Shown here one piece after another: positions 8,674 to 18,700 of a stretch of 64,000 nt of DNA (position 1 is its first letter; each line of letters starts with the position of its first letter). The notes under the pieces are model-generated. The model searched no databases, had not been told where the DNA came from, and worked only from the letters and a program-made list of their open reading frames with translations. Position numbers and translations under genes: made by a program. Source of the stretch: Winogradskyella sp. (GTDB lineage Bacteria > Bacteroidota > Bacteroidia > Flavobacteriales > Flavobacteriaceae). The stretch covers positions 549,796 through 613,795 of the forward strand of contig NZ_JABSSU010000003.1 of the NCBI RefSeq assembly GCF_013213835.1, in the 5' to 3' direction.

Positions 8674-10815
8674 CTATTTTGTAACAACAGTTAATTCATC
8701 AATGATATTGGTTGCGTTTGAATATTTATCGATTAACCAAAGTACATAACGCATATCTACATTAATTGTACGTTGTAAATCTTTATCAAAAATAACATCT
8801 CCTGCCATAGCTTCAATGTTACCATCAAAAGCCAAACCAATTAATTCACCTTTACCATTCAGTACAGGTGAACCTGAGTTACCACCAGTAATATCGTTAT
8901 CTGTTAAAAAGTTAACCACTAATTCTCCTTTTTCATTGGCATATCTTCCAAAATCTTTTGCTTTAGCAGCATCTAACATATTTTGTGATAAATCAAACTC
9001 ATGGTCATTTGGCTTATACTTATTCATCATACCCTTAAAGGTTGTATAATTATTGACTGAAGCATCGTTTCTTGCATCCTTAGGCAAGGCTCTAACTTTA
9101 CCATAAGTTAAACGTAATGTTGAATTAGCATCTGGATATTGAATGGTACTAATACCTGATTTACGTAACCCATCAACTAACAATCTAAACGATTTTTCAT
9201 AGTCATTTAATGGTTGTGCTAATGCTTCAGGTGATTCTCTATACTTATCTAATAAAGCCATTGATAACTTATACATAGGATCATTTGCAAGCATATCAGC
9301 ATCTGGATAATCTAAAAACGCAAGTAGCCTTTCTTTTGAAGAGAACATACTTAAATTAAAGATGGCTTCAACATAAGTATTAATGTCTTTAGTCTTTAAA
9401 CCTTCAACGAGTTCTGGTAACTCATAGTTAGACTTTGATGAGTAAAGGCCTAACTGCGCTGCTAAAATTTCTTTCTCTAGTGGTAAGTGATAATCTTGAA
9501 ACTGACCTTCAATGAAACCAGCTAAACGTGGCGTCAATTCCTTACGTTTCGCTTCGTTAGAATTAACATAATTTTCTAAACCTCGACCTACTCTGTATGG
9601 AAGCACAGCAAATTTACTAGAACGTAATAGAGAAATTAAATAGTTATCATGCTGAGACTTTTCATTTGTAAGACTATAGTAGTTGTTGATATTGCTAATT
9701 ACATCACCATACATGGCTTTATTGGCTGATTTACTAGCCCATTTTTCAAACTTTTTCTCAATCTTACGTTTTTTAGCCGCTGTTTCATGTTTGGTTAAAG
9801 CATCAATCATTCCTTGACGATTTTTCCAATAATTGGCAATTCCTGCATATTGTGATGCGTACATTAAGTTCACAGACTCATCTTTGTCCATATACTTTTT
9901 CATGACGTCCATACTCAATTTTGAGCCTTCAACCCAAGCAGGATAAGCATATTTTACATTTTGCTCAATACCTTCAGCTGGCATCCAACGGTTTGTACGA
10001 CCAGGATAGCCTAAAATCATGGCAAAGTCATTTTCTTTTACACCACCAATATTTACTGGTAAATGGTACTTAGCTTGTAATGGTACATTATCCTCTGAGT
10101 AAGCAGCTGGATTACCATCTTTATCAGCATAAACTCTAAATAAAGAGAAATCACCCGTATGACGCGGCCATTCCCAGTTATCTGTATCTCCACCATACTT
10201 ACCAACACTTTCTGAAGGTGTACCAACTAATCTAACGTCTGTATAATCTTGATATACGAAATAATAGAACTCATTACCTTGATAGAAAGATCTTACTGAA
10301 ACTGTATATTTTCCGCCTTCGTTGTTTTCTTCTTGAATCTTAGCAATTTCTTTGTTAATAGCAGCTTCACGCTCTTTCTCTGTCATAGAATCATTTACCT
10401 GACCAAGGATGCGCTTACTGACATCATCCATTCTTACAAAGAATCTTACAGACACTCGACTAGGACTAAGTTCTTGATCTAATGATTTTGCCCAAAAGCC
10501 ATTTTTTAAATGGTTTTGTTCTGCAGTAGATAATTCAGCTATTAAGTCGTAACCACAGTGATGGTTTGTAAGTACTAAACCATTACTTGAAATAATACTT
10601 GCTGTACAACCACCATTGAACTGTACAATAGCATCTTTTAAGCTTTGATTATTTATACTATAGATTTCTTCAGCAGTTAGCTGAAGCCCCATTTTTTGCA
10701 TATCTCGTTGATTTAAACGCTTAATATGCATTAAAAACCACATACCTTCATTCGCAAATATGGACGTCGGTAATGCAATTAGTAGGGCTAATAAAACAAA
10801 ATTTAGTCTTCTCAT
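8674..10815 (-). CDS. S46 family dipeptidyl-peptidase, DPP7-like
   Basis: S46 enzymes are serine exopeptidases that release dipeptides from peptides in the periplasm, feeding amino-acid catabolism. The signal peptide ends near residue 21 (TSIFANEGMWF). The catalytic triad is visible: His in TNHHCGY (residues 84-90), D222 in HTGDFSLFR and S647 in TGGNSGSP. The residue 18 after the serine is G665 (AFDGN). In characterised enzymes Gly here marks DPP7 (hydrophobic or broad P1) and Arg marks the acid-specific DPP11, so this is DPP7-like. The length of 713 residues is normal for the family. It has its own terminator. Confidence 0.93.
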   Translation of the reverse strand: MRRLNFVLLALLIALPTSIFANEGMWFLMHIKRLNQRDMQKMGLQLTAEEIYSINNQSLKDAIVQFNGGCTASIISSNGLVLTNHHCGYDLIAELSTAEQNHLKNGFWAKSLDQELSPSRVSVRFFVRMDDVSKRILGQVNDSMTEKEREAAINKEIAKIQEENNEGGKYTVSVRSFYQGNEFYYFVYQDYTDVRLVGTPSESVGKYGGDTDNWEWPRHTGDFSLFRVYADKDGNPAAYSEDNVPLQAKYHLPVNIGGVKENDFAMILGYPGRTNRWMPAEGIEQNVKYAYPAWVEGSKLSMDVMKKYMDKDESVNLMYASQYAGIANYWKNRQGMIDALTKHETAAKKRKIEKKFEKWASKSANKAMYGDVISNINNYYSLTNEKSQHDNYLISLLRSSKFAVLPYRVGRGLENYVNSNEAKRKELTPRLAGFIEGQFQDYHLPLEKEILAAQLGLYSSKSNYELPELVEGLKTKDINTYVEAIFNLSMFSSKERLLAFLDYPDADMLANDPMYKLSMALLDKYRESPEALAQPLNDYEKSFRLLVDGLRKSGISTIQYPDANSTLRLTYGKVRALPKDARNDASVNNYTTFKGMMNKYKPNDHEFDLSQNMLDAAKAKDFGRYANEKGELVVNFLTDNDITGGNSGSPVLNGKGELIGLAFDGNIEAMAGDVIFDKDLQRTINVDMRYVLWLIDKYSNATNIIDELTVVTK

Positions 10816-10860
10816 TATTTATATATTAAATTATTTAGGTTTAACTTATTTATCTAATTA

Positions 10861-12075
10861 TTAAATGGCGTAAGCACGATCAACTGGCCATTGATCTTCA
10901 TAACCTTCTTCCCAATCTCCTGTTGCTAATTCTGCATCCGTTGACAAACACTGATCGAGATGAGAACGTATTAAGGCTTCATCCATATCTATGCCAATAA
11001 ATACAATTTCATTTTTACGGTCACCAAAATCTTTATGCCAATCGAGTTCAATATCATCTTTATTTTCGACAAATGCATATTGTTGAATTCTACTTTCAAA
11101 AGGCATACTACTCCACCAAACACCGGCACTATCCGCTTTCAACGAACCTCCTGCTTGTCCCCAAATTAAAGCTTGAGCTGGTCTTGAAGCCAGCCAGAAT
11201 AAACCTTTACTACGAACAACAGACACAGGAAAACCGGTCTGAATATAGTTTAAAAAACGTTCTGGGTCAAATGGTTTTTTTGTTCTGTAGACAAAAGATG
11301 AAATTCCGTATTCTTCGGTTTCTGGTGTGTGTTCCTCTTTATTCAATTCTTCAATCCAACCAGCACTTTGCTCTGCTTCTTCAAAATCAAACAATCCAGT
11401 ATTTAAAATACGACTTGGGTCTACTTTACTATAACTAGATTCTATGATTTGTGCTGATGGATTTAATTTATGAATTGTCGCCTTTAAAACGCCTAGGTGT
11501 TCATCAGAAACTAAATCTGTCTTATTTAGAATGATCACATTTGCAAACTCTATTTGATCTGTCAATAAATTTACGATAGTTCTGTAATCACCTTCAATAT
11601 CTGTAAGTTCCCTATCCATTAAAGTTTCTGGACTACCAAAATCTTTAAAGAAATTAAAAGCATCCACCACGGTTACCATAGTATCCACATAACTAAAACG
11701 CGAAAGGTCTATACCATTTTCCTCATCTACAAATGAAAATGTTTGCGCTACAGGTATAGGTTCACTGATTCCTGTACTTTCAATAAGAAGGTAATCAAAT
11801 CTATTTTCTTTAGCCAAGCGTTCTACCTCAACCATTAAATCTTCACGAAGTGTACAGCAAATACAGCCATTACTCATTTCTACCAATTTTTCTTCAGTAC
11901 GAGACAAGGTGTTTTCACTTTTTACAAGTTCTGCATCAACATTAACTTCACTCATATCGTTAACAATCACAGCAACCTTTAGACCTTGCTTATTATGTAA
12001 AACATGATTTAAAAGTGTAGTCTTTCCTGCACCTAAAAATCCGCTCAAAACTGTCACCGGTAATTTCTTTTCCAT
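10861..12075 (-). CDS. COG0523/CobW-family GTPase, putative zinc metallochaperone
   Basis: This is a G3E-family P-loop GTPase. It has a Walker A at 12-20 (GFLGAGKTT), the metal-binding CxCC motif at C71/C73/C74 (CICCTL), the guanine-specificity motif NKTD and a CobW C-terminal domain (about 260-400) with a short acidic tail. COG0523 proteins deliver zinc or other metals to client enzymes using GTP, and many are zinc-starvation induced. Zinc is inferred, since cobalt or nickel families share the same motifs. It follows the PnuC-like gene by 59 nt on the same strand. Confidence 0.88.
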   Translation of the reverse strand: MEKKLPVTVLSGFLGAGKTTLLNHVLHNKQGLKVAVIVNDMSEVNVDAELVKSENTLSRTEEKLVEMSNGCICCTLREDLMVEVERLAKENRFDYLLIESTGISEPIPVAQTFSFVDEENGIDLSRFSYVDTMVTVVDAFNFFKDFGSPETLMDRELTDIEGDYRTIVNLLTDQIEFANVIILNKTDLVSDEHLGVLKATIHKLNPSAQIIESSYSKVDPSRILNTGLFDFEEAEQSAGWIEELNKEEHTPETEEYGISSFVYRTKKPFDPERFLNYIQTGFPVSVVRSKGLFWLASRPAQALIWGQAGGSLKADSAGVWWSSMPFESRIQQYAFVENKDDIELDWHKDFGDRKNEIVFIGIDMDEALIRSHLDQCLSTDAELATGDWEEGYEDQWPVDRAYAI

Positions 12076-12134
12076 TTCTTTTATTATTAAAACATATTGA
12101 ATTACAAATTTACTTTAAATTTCGCTAAACGCAA

Positions 12135-12920
12135 CTAAGTTGCATTTTTCGAAAACTCTTGCTTTTTAACATCACCATTAATACTCCAATCAAAATAGGT
12201 GAGAATAGCATTACCCATGTAAAAGACATATTTCACAACATTAGCTATATTGCCTTGAAGTGCATTTTTTAGTAACTGCATAATGTTATAAATAAACCAT
12301 ACGAAAAAGGACTCTTCATACTTAAAAGCGATTCCAACATTCCCTATTAGTGAAATTCCGAAAATAATGGCAATACTATGCTTAAAAAACGGACTTACCA
12401 CATCTGTCGCCGATGGAAACAAATAAAACCCCAAATACACTAAACTGTATGAGACAACAAAGGCTAAAGCTGACAACGCAAAATATAAGGTATCAGCCTT
12501 TTTAATACGTTCACCACCATACCATTTCTTAGTTGATAATAAAGCCAGTCCGAAAGTTATAGGATAGGTTAAAATTGCCGATGTATTGCCTAATAAATAA
12601 TCAATTGTACCTGAATTAATCGTTGTAAATATCCAAATTACATTTCCGAAATTCTGCTGTCTAACCATTAACCTAGTTGACAATAAAGAAAACATTGCAC
12701 CAGCAATAGATAAGAACCCTAATGGAAATGCTCCTTTAGCAATATAATCCCCTAACTCTGAAAATGGTATTCCAAACTGTATACCTCCATTGTGGTAAAT
12801 GGTCTCATGAAAGTTTCTGTATAGGCAAACACCTAGTATTAAAACTGCCCCAAATACATCTATGTATTTTGAATGGGTGATTTTCCTTAACTTAGGACGA
12901 GGCACCGAAGTCGAACTCAT
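12135..12920 (-). CDS. PnuC-like membrane transporter (vitamin/nucleoside precursor)
   Basis: The 261-residue protein has about seven hydrophobic segments. The C-terminal part carries a PnuC-like signature: an aromatic-rich FFVWFIYNIMQLLKNAL helix, then a helix ending in AILTYFDW. The central NFGNVIWIFTTINSGTIDY also fits the pattern of PnuC helices. PnuC-family proteins are facilitated-diffusion channels for nicotinamide riboside, thiamine (PnuT) or riboflavin (PnuX), trapped by a kinase. No kinase gene lies nearby, so the substrate is open. It is followed by the COG0523 GTPase gene. Confidence 0.5.
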   Translation of the reverse strand: MSSTSVPRPKLRKITHSKYIDVFGAVLILGVCLYRNFHETIYHNGGIQFGIPFSELGDYIAKGAFPLGFLSIAGAMFSLLSTRLMVRQQNFGNVIWIFTTINSGTIDYLLGNTSAILTYPITFGLALLSTKKWYGGERIKKADTLYFALSALAFVVSYSLVYLGFYLFPSATDVVSPFFKHSIAIIFGISLIGNVGIAFKYEESFFVWFIYNIMQLLKNALQGNIANVVKYVFYMGNAILTYFDWSINGDVKKQEFSKNAT

Positions 12921-12975
12921 TAATATTTGGTTCTCTAATTAATTTAACAACGCAAAGTAACGAAAAAACAGCGGC

Positions 12976-14433
12976 TTATAGACCACTTATATAACTTCCA
13001 TAAGGATCCTTAATTTGTAAACCTTCAGCGTAGCGATATTTACTTAACTTTTTATACTGTACCAGACCCCAAAGAATAAATTCTTTTTCAAAATATACGT
13101 CTCTTGGATCTATATCTGGTTGATGATCTGCAATTAATACATCTAATGGTGAGACTTCATCTAATTTAGCTTTGTATGCCTCGTCATTAAAGTTATCTAA
13201 TAGTTCAAATCCTTCACCATTAAAGAACCAAGAAATTATGTCATCATATGGGGTTTCTTCGTCTTGTTTTTGAAGTTTTTCAATCTTCGGAAAATACTGT
13301 GGAAATAAGGTTTTAATTGCTTCGTCTATTAGAGTATTAGCGACAAAATCTGCACCTTCTTGTTCACCTTCATAAACCAATTCTACTTTTCCTGTTATGG
13401 ATGGTATGACACCGATAAAATCAGAAAGCCTTACTGAGGTATTATCATCACCAGCCAATAATGCACGACGCTCAGCCGTACTTAATAAGTTTTCGAAAGC
13501 GGTAATACTCATACGCGCACTTACACCACTTTTCACATCAACATACTCACTATCTCTGGCTTCAAAGCTAATTTGCTCTAGTAATTCTTTTGCTAATTCT
13601 GGCACATACACTGAATTTGATTGACGCTCATCTAACTTAGCTTCTTGAGATGTAATGATTTTTGCAGTATCTACAGTTGCAGGATAATGCGTTAAAATCT
13701 GAGAACCGATTCTATCTTTTAAAGGTGTTACGATACTTCCGCGATTGGTATAATCTTCAGGGTTTGCAGTAAATACAAATTGCATATCTAAAGGTAAACG
13801 TAACTTAAATCCTCTAATTTGTATATCTCCTTCTTGTAAAATATTGAAAAGTGCCACCTGAATTCTAGCCTGCAAATCTGGTAACTCATTAATGACGAAA
13901 ATACAGCGGTTTGCTCTTGGTATCATTCCGTAATGAATAACACGGTCATCTGCATAACTCAATTTTAAATTGACTGCTTTTATTGGATCAACATCTCCAA
14001 TAATATCAGCAACCGTTACATCTGGTGTCGCAAGCTTTTCAGCAAAGCGCTCACTACGATGCACCCATGAAATCTGGGTAAAATCTCCCTTTTCAGCAAT
14101 AAGCTCTAAGGCATATCTCGAAATAGGTTTCAAGGGATCGTCATTAATCTCCGAACCTTCTACAATTGGTATGTATTCATCTAACAGGTTCACCATCATA
14201 CGGGCCAAACGTGTTTTTGCTTGACCTCTTAAACCTAACAGATTGATATTATGTCTTGATAAAATAGCACGTTCTAACTCAGGAATCACAGTATTTTCAT
14301 AACCATGAATCCCTTGAAATGTTGTGACTTTGTTTTTAATGTTATTAATGAGATTATCTCTCAACTCATCTTTTATAGATTTAGATTGATATCCTGATTT
14401 TTTTAGTTCTCCTAAAGTTTTTATGTCTTTCAT
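12976..14433 (-). CDS. MoxR/Mg-chelatase-like AAA+ ATPase (partner of VWA protein)
   Basis: This cytosolic AAA+ ATPase has Walker A GLRGQAKT (67-74), a Walker B region CIFVINE (177-183) and sensor-1 Asn in FTANPED (about 224). The Walker B has Asn182 in place of the usual Asp before Glu183. The block VADIIGDVDPIKA and the helix-2 insert region resemble ChlI/MoxR proteins, hence the common label magnesium chelatase. No porphyrin chelatase H subunit is present, so a chelatase role is unlikely. It follows the VWA gene, and MoxR-type ATPases typically act with VWA proteins to remodel or load metals into clients. The client is unknown. Confidence 0.85.
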   Translation of the reverse strand: MKDIKTLGELKKSGYQSKSIKDELRDNLINNIKNKVTTFQGIHGYENTVIPELERAILSRHNINLLGLRGQAKTRLARMMVNLLDEYIPIVEGSEINDDPLKPISRYALELIAEKGDFTQISWVHRSERFAEKLATPDVTVADIIGDVDPIKAVNLKLSYADDRVIHYGMIPRANRCIFVINELPDLQARIQVALFNILQEGDIQIRGFKLRLPLDMQFVFTANPEDYTNRGSIVTPLKDRIGSQILTHYPATVDTAKIITSQEAKLDERQSNSVYVPELAKELLEQISFEARDSEYVDVKSGVSARMSITAFENLLSTAERRALLAGDDNTSVRLSDFIGVIPSITGKVELVYEGEQEGADFVANTLIDEAIKTLFPQYFPKIEKLQKQDEETPYDDIISWFFNGEGFELLDNFNDEAYKAKLDEVSPLDVLIADHQPDIDPRDVYFEKEFILWGLVQYKKLSKYRYAEGLQIKDPYGSYISGL

Positions 14434-14523
14434 TTTCTAGATTTTGCCTGTTTGCTTTTGGTATTCTGCTATTTTTCTTTTTAAGCTAAGAACTCTGATA
14501 CCTAAAAGCCAACGGCTAATTAT

Positions 14524-15660
14524 TTATCCTTTAATTCTTCTTTTTCTATTGTTTTCGTAATCTTCAAAAATCATTTCACCAAGACCTTTCAATCCAGTGT
14601 AAAATGCTTTACCTCTATTTGCTTGTGTAAACTCTCGTACAAATCGCATAAGATATGGATCTTCAGCAATCATAAAGGTTGTTATTGGTATATGCAAACG
14701 TCTCGCTTGTTGTGCCATGGCATAACATTTATTGGTAATAAAAGGGTCTAACCCATTACTATTCTTATAATATTGACCATCTGGCATACGCAAGCAACTC
14801 GGTTTACCATCTGTAATCATAAAAACCTGTTTGTTGGTATTTCGCTTTCTTCGCAACATATCCATAGCTAGTTGCAAACCAGCTACTGTATTGGTATGAT
14901 AAGGCCCAACTTTTAGATATGGTAAATCTTTAATCTTTATAGGCCATGCATCATTTCCAAACACTAAAATCTCCAAAGAATCTTTAGGATATCTTGTCGT
15001 AATCAACTCTGATAAAGCCATAGCTACCTTCTTCGCTGGTGTGATTCTATCTTCACCATAAAGAATCATACTGTGGCTAATATCTATCATTAAAACGGTA
15101 CTCATTTGACTTTTATGAAGTGTTTCTTCAACCACCAAATCATCTTCAGTAAGATTGAAATCTCCTACTCCATGATTTATTTGGGCATTTCGCAAACTTT
15201 CTGTCATAGAAACTTTCTCTAAGGCATCGCCAAACTGATATGCTCTAAAGTCTCCTGTATGCTCATCCCCTAATCCAACACCTTTACTCTTATGATTTCC
15301 TGAACCACTACGTTTTATTTTACCAAAAATATGATCTAAGGCTTGCTTTCGTATGGCACGTTCTGTTTTTGCGGTTATGGTAGTTTTTCCTTTTCCTGTA
15401 CCATCACCAGTCGGATCTATTTCTTCTTTGATGTAACCTTTATTTTTTAGGTCTTCAATAAAATCATCAATAGTATATTCTGGTGTGGTTAGCTTATATT
15501 CTTTATCAAGTTGTCTTAACCAATCTATAGCTTCATCAAAATCACCGGAAGTATAAGTGATTAACTCTTTAAAAATCTCAAAAAGCTTATCAAAAGGTGA
15601 TTGATAAGGTGCTTCATAGGTTTTGAATATAAAACCCGATTTTTTAGTGTTTCTTTTCAT
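14524..15660 (-). CDS. VWA domain protein paired with the AAA+ ATPase
   Basis: The C-terminal half (about 185-378, counted from ATG at 15660) is a von Willebrand A domain with an intact MIDAS: DISHS (DxSxS), the downstream Thr of HTNTVAGLQ and MITDGKPS. The N-terminal half is helical and unknown (IFKELITYTSGDFDEAIDWL), then a basic Gly-rich linker. I prefer the ATG at 15660 (MKRNTKKSG) over upstream in-frame ATGs at 15693 and 15681. Those overlap a predicted palindromic control site and add residues with no family character. No signal peptide is present, so it should act in the cytoplasm with the AAA+ ATPase 90 nt downstream. Confidence 0.85.
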   Translation of the reverse strand: MKRNTKKSGFIFKTYEAPYQSPFDKLFEIFKELITYTSGDFDEAIDWLRQLDKEYKLTTPEYTIDDFIEDLKNKGYIKEEIDPTGDGTGKGKTTITAKTERAIRKQALDHIFGKIKRSGSGNHKSKGVGLGDEHTGDFRAYQFGDALEKVSMTESLRNAQINHGVGDFNLTEDDLVVEETLHKSQMSTVLMIDISHSMILYGEDRITPAKKVAMALSELITTRYPKDSLEILVFGNDAWPIKIKDLPYLKVGPYHTNTVAGLQLAMDMLRRKRNTNKQVFMITDGKPSCLRMPDGQYYKNSNGLDPFITNKCYAMAQQARRLHIPITTFMIAEDPYLMRFVREFTQANRGKAFYTGLKGLGEMIFEDYENNRKRRIKG

Positions 15661-15675
15661 AGCAGTATAAAAATA

Positions 15676-15699
15676 ATGCATTTTGTAATGCATACAAAA
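15676..15699. promoter_or_regulatory. Overlapping inverted repeats before the VWA gene (possible operator)
   Basis: TTTTGTA-ATGCA-TACAAAA (15681-15699) is a perfect 7-bp inverted repeat. It overlaps a second perfect one, ATGCATT-TTGT-AATGCAT (15676-15693). A -7-like TATTTTTA on the minus strand lies just downstream of it. The position, about 20 nt before ATG, suits a repressor site. No regulator is identified. Confidence 0.35.
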
Positions 15700-15750
15700 C
15701 CCTCTATTTATTCTAACATTTAATTAACTGTCAGAATAAAATCGAAATCC

Positions 15751-18700
15751 TTACTGCTTGACACTAACAGGAAAATCTTGACCAAACCCAAAACTTGACG
15801 GATACTGTGGCGTCCCTTTATATTGTTCTGAAAGTTCAGGAACGCGAGATTCTATGTAAGCCTTAATTTCATTGACAGTTATTTTTGAATCGCCACTATC
15901 CGCTTTGCCCGATAATGCCTCTAATAATGCATATGTAAATGCACCATGACCTAACTCGGCAAACTCCGTAGCAAATTGTTCTGAGCCACTAGCAGTAAGC
16001 CAATGCGTACCGGTACTTCTTGCTAATTGCGCTATGGCCTTTTCTTCTGCCGCTCCACGAGCAATGAGACTATTTAAAGCTCCTGCACTTTGGCATGCAT
16101 CTAATACAAACAATTGTTTTTGAGCTAAAATATTGCTAGACAACGCTTTTAATTCTGCTGCCGAAACTCCTTTGAGTTTTAGAGCATCATCATTGCCGTA
16201 AAATTGAGTTAAATCGTGAGGAATAAGATAGAATTCTTTCTGCTGACCTTCGCTCATAACACCATGACCAGCAAAATAAAAGATTAAAATATCTTCTTGC
16301 TTGGCATTTTTAGATACGGTTTCTAAAGTTGAAATAATTTTCTTCTTATTCGCTTCAGAATCTTTAATCTCGTATGTAATAATGTCTGGTACTAAAGCTT
16401 TTATTCCTGATGAAATGGAAGCATTAAAACCTTCTGCATCAGCAACCGCATAATTGAGATTATACTTAGGGTTTTTGTACTTATCAATTCCGATAGTTAC
16501 AAGATGTAAATTGATATTCTTATTGTCTTCTTGTGCCTTCTTTCTCTTTCTTACGCGCAAAGTTCTTGGTGCACTTTCAGTATCTTGACTATTTACAGCA
16601 ATAGCTTCAATTTTATTTTCACCTTCAATCAGTTGCAAATCAACTTTGAGTGAAGCATCTTCTAAATTACTATCTAATAAAATACGTTTACCATTTTGAT
16701 ATAGTCGAATTTCTTTAACATCATCATTAAACGCATCTGCAGAAAGCGTAATAGACAAGTCTTCTTTTTCTACGTCAATAGTTCCTTCATCTGTTTTAAC
16801 ATTTCGTTTTCCATCAACTAAATCTATTGAAACTACTGGCGCTTTATTTAACTTTGAAATGTCTAAATCTGAATTAATTCTAGATGTATCTTGCAATACA
16901 TTATACACCAAATTTGGTGTATAGAACTGTGTAAACACCCGATTTAACGGCACAACTTCTGTTCCTTTAGTAAAAATGACTCTATTCCATGCTTTTTGTG
17001 AACCTTCAAACTGTCCGTTTGGTGCATGTGCTAACCATTCATTATCCAAAAAAATATACAATCTCAATAACTCTTGATGCGTATTAACATTATAAAATCT
17101 AAAATGCCCATTGATTAATAACATGTACACATCATCATTGATAAAACTAGCTTTAGAATAGTCTTCATTAAACTGATTTGTACTTGTCATTTTTTCACCA
17201 GTTACAAGATTGTATATGCTTAAATCTTTACGATATCCAGACACTAACATAAAGCTTTCTGAAGGATTCAAATCTACACTATCGCTAAAACTGATATCAG
17301 AAACTTTAAACGAACGTTCTAATTTTCCTGTTTCTGCATTAAGAATTTCAAAATCTTGTTTAGAGATATTAAAGGCTGCTAGCTGTTTTCCATCACCTAT
17401 AAACATTACATTATCATAATCGCCTTCTTTTTGCCATAATAACTTCTTAGTGCGCTTGTTATAAACATCTATTCTTCGCTTATATTCTTGATCAAAAACA
17501 ACTTCATCGTTCAACAGAATAGCAAACTGATGTTCACTAAAAGCAGTATTAAAACCTACAATAGTATTTACATTTTCTATTGCTATGGTTTGTCCTTTAC
17601 TGGTAGCATTATCATATACATCAAAACTTTTGTCTCCTCGTACAATTACGAACTCATCTTTGGAATCAATAATTGCTTTCTGTTTTTGATTATCTGAAAT
17701 AAAATGTTGTTTAAAACTTTCAGTCTTATTAAGCTTAAATGATTTAATACCTTCTTTTTTACCCATGCAGTAAAAAACCTGCTTTGTTTCTTCATTTATT
17801 TTAAATTTTCCACTTAAACCAATATCTTGATTGTATTGTGTTAGGTAATTACTCAATTGAATACCATGAGGATTAATTGAAAAAGAGCCAATATTCCCAC
17901 TTAGGTCATTAAACACAAAACCGTTTTCTTTAGAAGTAAAAAAAGGTTCAAACCTATTAGCATTAAAAATTGAGTAACCATAGGTTGCTAATGGTATATT
18001 ACTATAGCGTTTGTATTTATTAAAATATCCTGAAGCTTTAAGAGAACTCGATGTGCGCTCTAAGATGTACACATAATTATTGTCTGCTATAATCTTAGTT
18101 TTGTACTTATCTGAAGTCATCACTCCTTTAACTTCACCAGTTTTAGCATCCAACTCAAAAACATCAGATGTAGAGGTCATCACCCAAATCCCAGATTCAT
18201 CAAGTGTAAAAACAGCTTGTATGCTTTGTGTTCTTCCTATAAGTTTGGTGTCTTTAACATCTATCAGCTTTTCCCAAACCACTTTTTCATTTCTGGCGTT
18301 ATATCTAATAAGCTTCACTTGTTTTTCATCAACGATATCAGCATATAACAAATCATAATTACTAAAAAAGCCTAGATGGTTGCTATTAAAATTCACGAAT
18401 TGACCAGACGCAGGATCAAAATATATGTTTTCTAAAAAGTTAGTTTTAAACTCAATAAAATTGTTGCTACCAACCAGTTTGGCTTTGTTAGGGTAACCTT
18501 GACTTGGCCATTTAGAACTAGATTCTATGTGCTTGCCAGTGGTAATATCTAACACATAAAATGTATTAACACCATTAAATTCTTCAGTGCCAGCAACGTA
18601 ATAGATGGTTTCATGCTTAGGGAAATACACAAAGTTCTTAAGGTATTGTATCTTATATTCTTTAACGACACTTAATTTTTTATTACTTATAGCTTTAATA

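Noticed and set aside
11073..11438. 121-codon open frame on the plus strand inside the COG0523 GTPase gene
   Set aside because: It is antisense to a clear family member and shows no domain or start signal; it is an effect of codon use.
12976..14433. Mg-chelatase for (bacterio)chlorophyll
   Set aside because: There is no H subunit or other pigment-biosynthesis gene in the window; the similarity is that of AAA+ relatives paired with VWA proteins.
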